From contig CAMEMA010000044.1 of assembly GCA_945926705.1 (NCBI GenBank), positions 1 to 7,372 on the forward strand: a stretch of DNA of 7,372 nt, given 5' to 3'. The translations under genes and the position numbers were made by a program. Of the stretch, positions 4,949-7,372 are shown one piece after another (positions within the stretch are counted from its first letter, which is position 1; each line of letters begins with the position of its first letter). Source of the DNA: an uncultured Clostridia bacterium (GTDB taxonomy: Bacteria; Bacillota; Clostridia; Oscillospirales; Acutalibacteraceae). The notes below the pieces were generated by a model, which saw nothing but the letters and a program-made list of their open reading frames with translations, did no database searches and was not told the DNA's origin.

Positions 4949-6499
4949 TTATTCCCACTCAATAGTTGCCGGGGGTTTGGATGTAATATCATAAACTACT
5001 CTGTTGATTCCTGAAACTTTATTAATTATTTTTGTGGAAATTTTTTCAAGTAAGTCATAGGGAAGAGGCGAAAATTTTGCAGTCATAAAATCCGAAGTAT
5101 CAACCGCTCTAAGAGCAAGTGTGTATTCATAGCTTCTTCCGTCTCCCATTACGCCTACGCTTTTTGTATTGGTCAGTACAGCAAAATATTGATTCGGAGA
5201 ATGGCTTAGTTTATATGATTCAATTTCCTCACGCATTATAGCATCGGCTTCTTTAAGAATTTCCAGTTTTTCATTTGTAACTTCTCCGATTATTCGAATA
5301 GCAAGTCCCGGACCTGGAAAAGGCTGTCTATTTACAAGCTTTTTTGGAATTCCCAACTCGTGACCGACTTTTCTTACTTCATCTTTAAAAAGGTCTCTTA
5401 ATGGCTCAATTATTCCCGAAAAACTTATATTAGTAGGTAATCCACCCACGTTGTGATGGCTTTTTATAACCTCAGCGTTGTCTGTTCCACTTTCTATAAC
5501 GTCAGGGTAAATGGTACCTTGACACAAAAAGTCTGTATATCCCAGCTTAATCGCTTCTTCTTCAAAAACTCTGATAAATTCTTCGCCAATCAATTTCCTT
5601 TTTGACTCAGGGTCGGAAACTCCCTCTAATTTTTTAAGAAATCTTTCTTGTGCGTTCACCTTAACAAGATTCATGTTAAATTCGTCTTTAAAAATTCTTT
5701 CTACCTCATTACTTTCATGTTTTCTTAAAAATCCATGATCTACAAATATGCAAGTAAGTTGATTCCCTATAGCTTTATGCAAAAGTGTTGCGGCAACAGA
5801 AGAGTCTACACCACCGGAAAGTGCACAAATGGCTTTTTTGTTTCCTATCTTTTCTTTCAATTGCTTTACTTTTTCTTCTATAAAAGATTCCATTTTCCAT
5901 GTTCTTTTGCATCCACATATTTCGTAAAGGAAAGTTTTAATTAGCGTACTTCCTTCTTCTGTGTGATTCACTTCTGGATGAAATTGAACTCCGAATAGTT
6001 TTTTTTCTTCATTTTCCATACATGCTACAGGGCAATCGCTGCTTTCAGCTGTTACCGAGAATCCTTCCGGAGCTTCTGCTATATAGTCGGAGTGGCTCAT
6101 CCAACAAGTACTTTTTGATGAAATATTTTTTGTCAGTAAGGATTTTCTTCCGAAATTTACGATAGTATTACCATATTCACTTGTCGGAGTTTTACAAACT
6201 TGACCTCCCATTGCGTATGCCATAAGTTGAGCACCGTAACAAATTCCAAGTACAGGAATTCCAAGATCAAAAATTTGGTAGTTGCACCTTGGAGCATTTT
6301 CTATATAAACGCTGTTAGGACCACCTGAAAGTATGATACCTTTACAATCTGATTTTTTGATATCTTCAGGATTTATTTTATAACTTTTTACCTCGCAAAA
6401 TACGTTAAGCTCTCTAACTCTACGAGCAATAAGTTGGCTATATTGACCGCCAAAATCCAGTATTATGATTTTTTCATTAGACAGATTTATTTTAAACAC
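4949..6499 (-). CDS. guaA: GMP synthase (glutamine-hydrolysing)
   Basis: GuaA converts XMP, ATP and glutamine to GMP in the cytoplasm, the last step of guanine nucleotide synthesis. Numbered from GTG 6499 (516 aa): class I glutamine amidotransferase domain (about 10-195) with nucleophile Cys87 in GICYGAQ and His174/Glu176 in FHPEV; ATP pyrophosphatase P-loop LSGGVDSS (227-234); a C-terminal dimerisation domain with the RQPFPGPGLAIRI motif and the terminal KPPATIEWE signature. All expected motifs are present and the length is usual. The start is uncertain: GTG lies only 2 nt after GAGG, and an ATA nine bases further in (6490-6488) would sit at ideal spacing from an AGGATGTG site. glmS lies 77 nt upstream on the same strand, possibly co-transcribed. 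The 3' end is a known hotspot for genomic island integration. Confidence 0.98.
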   Translation of the reverse strand: MFKINLSNEKIIILDFGGQYSQLIARRVRELNVFCEVKSYKINPEDIKKSDCKGIILSGGPNSVYIENAPRCNYQIFDLGIPVLGICYGAQLMAYAMGGQVCKTPTSEYGNTIVNFGRKSLLTKNISSKSTCWMSHSDYIAEAPEGFSVTAESSDCPVACMENEEKKLFGVQFHPEVNHTEEGSTLIKTFLYEICGCKRTWKMESFIEEKVKQLKEKIGNKKAICALSGGVDSSVAATLLHKAIGNQLTCIFVDHGFLRKHESNEVERIFKDEFNMNLVKVNAQERFLKKLEGVSDPESKRKLIGEEFIRVFEEEAIKLGYTDFLCQGTIYPDVIESGTDNAEVIKSHHNVGGLPTNISFSGIIEPLRDLFKDEVRKVGHELGIPKKLVNRQPFPGPGLAIRIIGEVTNEKLEILKEADAIMREEIESYKLSHSPNQYFAVLTNTKSVGVMGDGRSYEYTLALRAVDTSDFMTAKFSPLPYDLLEKISTKIINKVSGINRVVYDITSKPPATIEWE

Positions 6500-6504
6500 A
6501 TCCT
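6497..6504 (-). promoter_or_regulatory. guaA ribosome binding site overlapping the nominal GTG start
   Basis: On the minus strand AGGATGTG matches 7 of 8 bases of AGGAGGTG, the complement of the 16S 3' end, and contains both the GTG (6499-6497) and an out-of-frame ATG (6501-6499) that opens a four-codon frame. The same AGGATGTG serves as Shine-Dalgarno for the gene at 4046. If used that way here, translation would begin at ATA 6490-6488, giving MNLSNEKIII. GTG remains the only standard start in frame. Confidence 0.4.
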
Positions 6505-6576
6505 CAAAAATTATTTATTTTACAAATTACGTTTTCCTTATAGAAAATTGACTACAAAGAAAACGCTGTTAAAAAG

Positions 6577-7372
6577 TTATTCTACAGTTACTGATTTAGC
6601 TAAATTACGTGGTTTATCTATATCGCACCCTCTGAGTTTAGCAATGTGATATGAAAGTAATTGCAGAGGAATGACAGCTAGAGAAGGAGCGGTTATTTCG
6701 CATGAATTCGGAATATAAATAACATCGTCGGAGACTTGAGAAATTTTTTCTGCGTTATTTTCTGAAGTAACTGATAAAATTTTTGCACCTCTTGATTTTA
6801 CTTCTCTTATATTACTTACTGTTTTATCAAAAAGATTATCTTGAGTTGCCAAAGCAATTACCAATGTTTCGTTATCAACAAGAGAAATGGTTCCGTGTTT
6901 GAGTTCGCCGGCAGCATAAGCTTCAGAGTGAATATATGAAATTTCCTTTAATTTGAGAGAGCCTTCCATACAAACGGCATAATCAAGGTTTCTACCTATA
7001 AAAAACACTTTATCTATATTCTGGTATTTTTTCGCTATCTTTTCAATTTTATCAAACGATTTCAAAATACTTTGAATTTGATAGGGTAGTTTTTCTATAT
7101 TTTCTAGTATGTTTTTATACAAATCTTCAGAAATTTTATTTAATTTTTTTGCTATATACAAAGCGACAAGATACATCATAGAAAGTTGAGTACTGTAAGC
7201 TTTTGTAGTTGCAACTGCAATTTCCGGTCCAGCCCATGTATAAAGTACGTCATCTGACTCATTTGCAATTGAGCTTCCAACAACATTTACTATTGAAAGT
7301 ACCCTTGAGCCTCTTGATTTGGCTTCCCTTAAAGCTGCTAAAGTATCTGCAGTTTCACCCGACTGACTGATT
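6577..7372 (-). CDS. glmS: glutamine-fructose-6-phosphate aminotransferase (isomerising), C-terminal part
   Basis: GlmS makes glucosamine-6-phosphate from fructose-6-phosphate and glutamine, the entry step to peptidoglycan amino sugars. The window holds the last 264 residues; the gene runs off the right edge, so the N-terminal glutaminase domain and start are missing. Reading from the edge, the sequence begins ISQSGETADTLAALREAKSRG, the phosphate-binding loop of the first SIS (sugar isomerase) domain, continuing through AVATTKAYSTQ and into the second SIS domain. GELKHGTISLVD carries the catalytic Glu/His region, and the chain ends DKPRNLAKSVTVE, the conserved C-terminal tail with the catalytic lysine. 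The frame is intact throughout. It lies directly upstream of guaA on the same strand with a 77-nt gap. Any leader regulation, such as the glmS ribozyme found in many Firmicutes, would lie outside the window. Confidence 0.97.
   Translation of the reverse strand, partial: ISQSGETADTLAALREAKSRGSRVLSIVNVVGSSIANESDDVLYTWAGPEIAVATTKAYSTQLSMMYLVALYIAKKLNKISEDLYKNILENIEKLPYQIQSILKSFDKIEKIAKKYQNIDKVFFIGRNLDYAVCMEGSLKLKEISYIHSEAYAAGELKHGTISLVDNETLVIALATQDNLFDKTVSNIREVKSRGAKILSVTSENNAEKISQVSDDVIYIPNSCEITAPSLAVIPLQLLSYHIAKLRGCDIDKPRNLAKSVTVE

Noticed and set aside
6530..6565. Inverted repeat CGTTTTC / GAAAACG between glmS and guaA as a terminator
   Set aside because: The stem has only 7 bp, mostly A-T, with a 22-nt loop and no T run on the minus strand. 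It is more likely chance in AT-rich DNA.
1..7372. CRISPR array or toxin-antitoxin pair
   Set aside because: No regularly spaced repeats with spacers are present, and no adjacent small gene pair with toxin or antitoxin signatures was found.

Overview
The window comes from a low-GC Gram-positive bacterium (Bacillota/Firmicutes). The evidence is the AT-rich DNA, the Shine-Dalgarno sites matching AAGGAGGTGAT, the Firmicutes-type GuaA and GlmS proteins, and a Tn4451-type element. An anaerobic coccus of the Peptoniphilaceae type would fit, but that is only a guess from composition and gene style.

Positions 1 to about 2025 are the right-hand end of a Tn4451/TnpX-type mobile element. It holds a small tnpW gene and a large serine recombinase gene that is intact except for its start. 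The only start with a ribosome binding site (TTG at 309) is followed by an amber stop at codon 3. The next usable ATG (534) lies beyond the catalytic serine, so the recombinase looks newly disabled.

Positions 2026 to 2635 read on the minus strand as one unit. A strong extended -10 promoter is followed by a cysteine-rich PAAR-like (DUF4280) gene at about 47% GC, then after only 9 nt by tRNA-Arg(ACG) with an encoded CCA, then a terminator. No other injection-system genes are in the window.

Positions 2747 to 3949 form a plus-strand two-gene unit. It encodes a membrane-anchored helical protein of unknown function and a membrane protein of the CrtO-like (glycosyl-4,4'-diaponeurosporenoate acyltransferase) family, and ends in a long hairpin terminator. 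Next comes a single unrecognised soluble protein gene (4046-4771) with its own terminator.

Positions 4949 to 7372 are housekeeping genes on the minus strand: guaA (GMP synthetase) and, upstream of it, the 3' part of glmS, which runs off the right edge. The 3' end of guaA is a known integration site for genomic islands. The short accessory stretch between the tRNA and guaA, and a helically phased TGTTGCCA repeat just beyond guaA, suggest the window spans an accessory region attached to the core chromosome. No clear new multi-gene system is visible. The most interesting points are the broken recombinase start, the PAAR-like/tRNA unit, the CrtO-like pair without a carotenoid pathway, and the odd guaA start.
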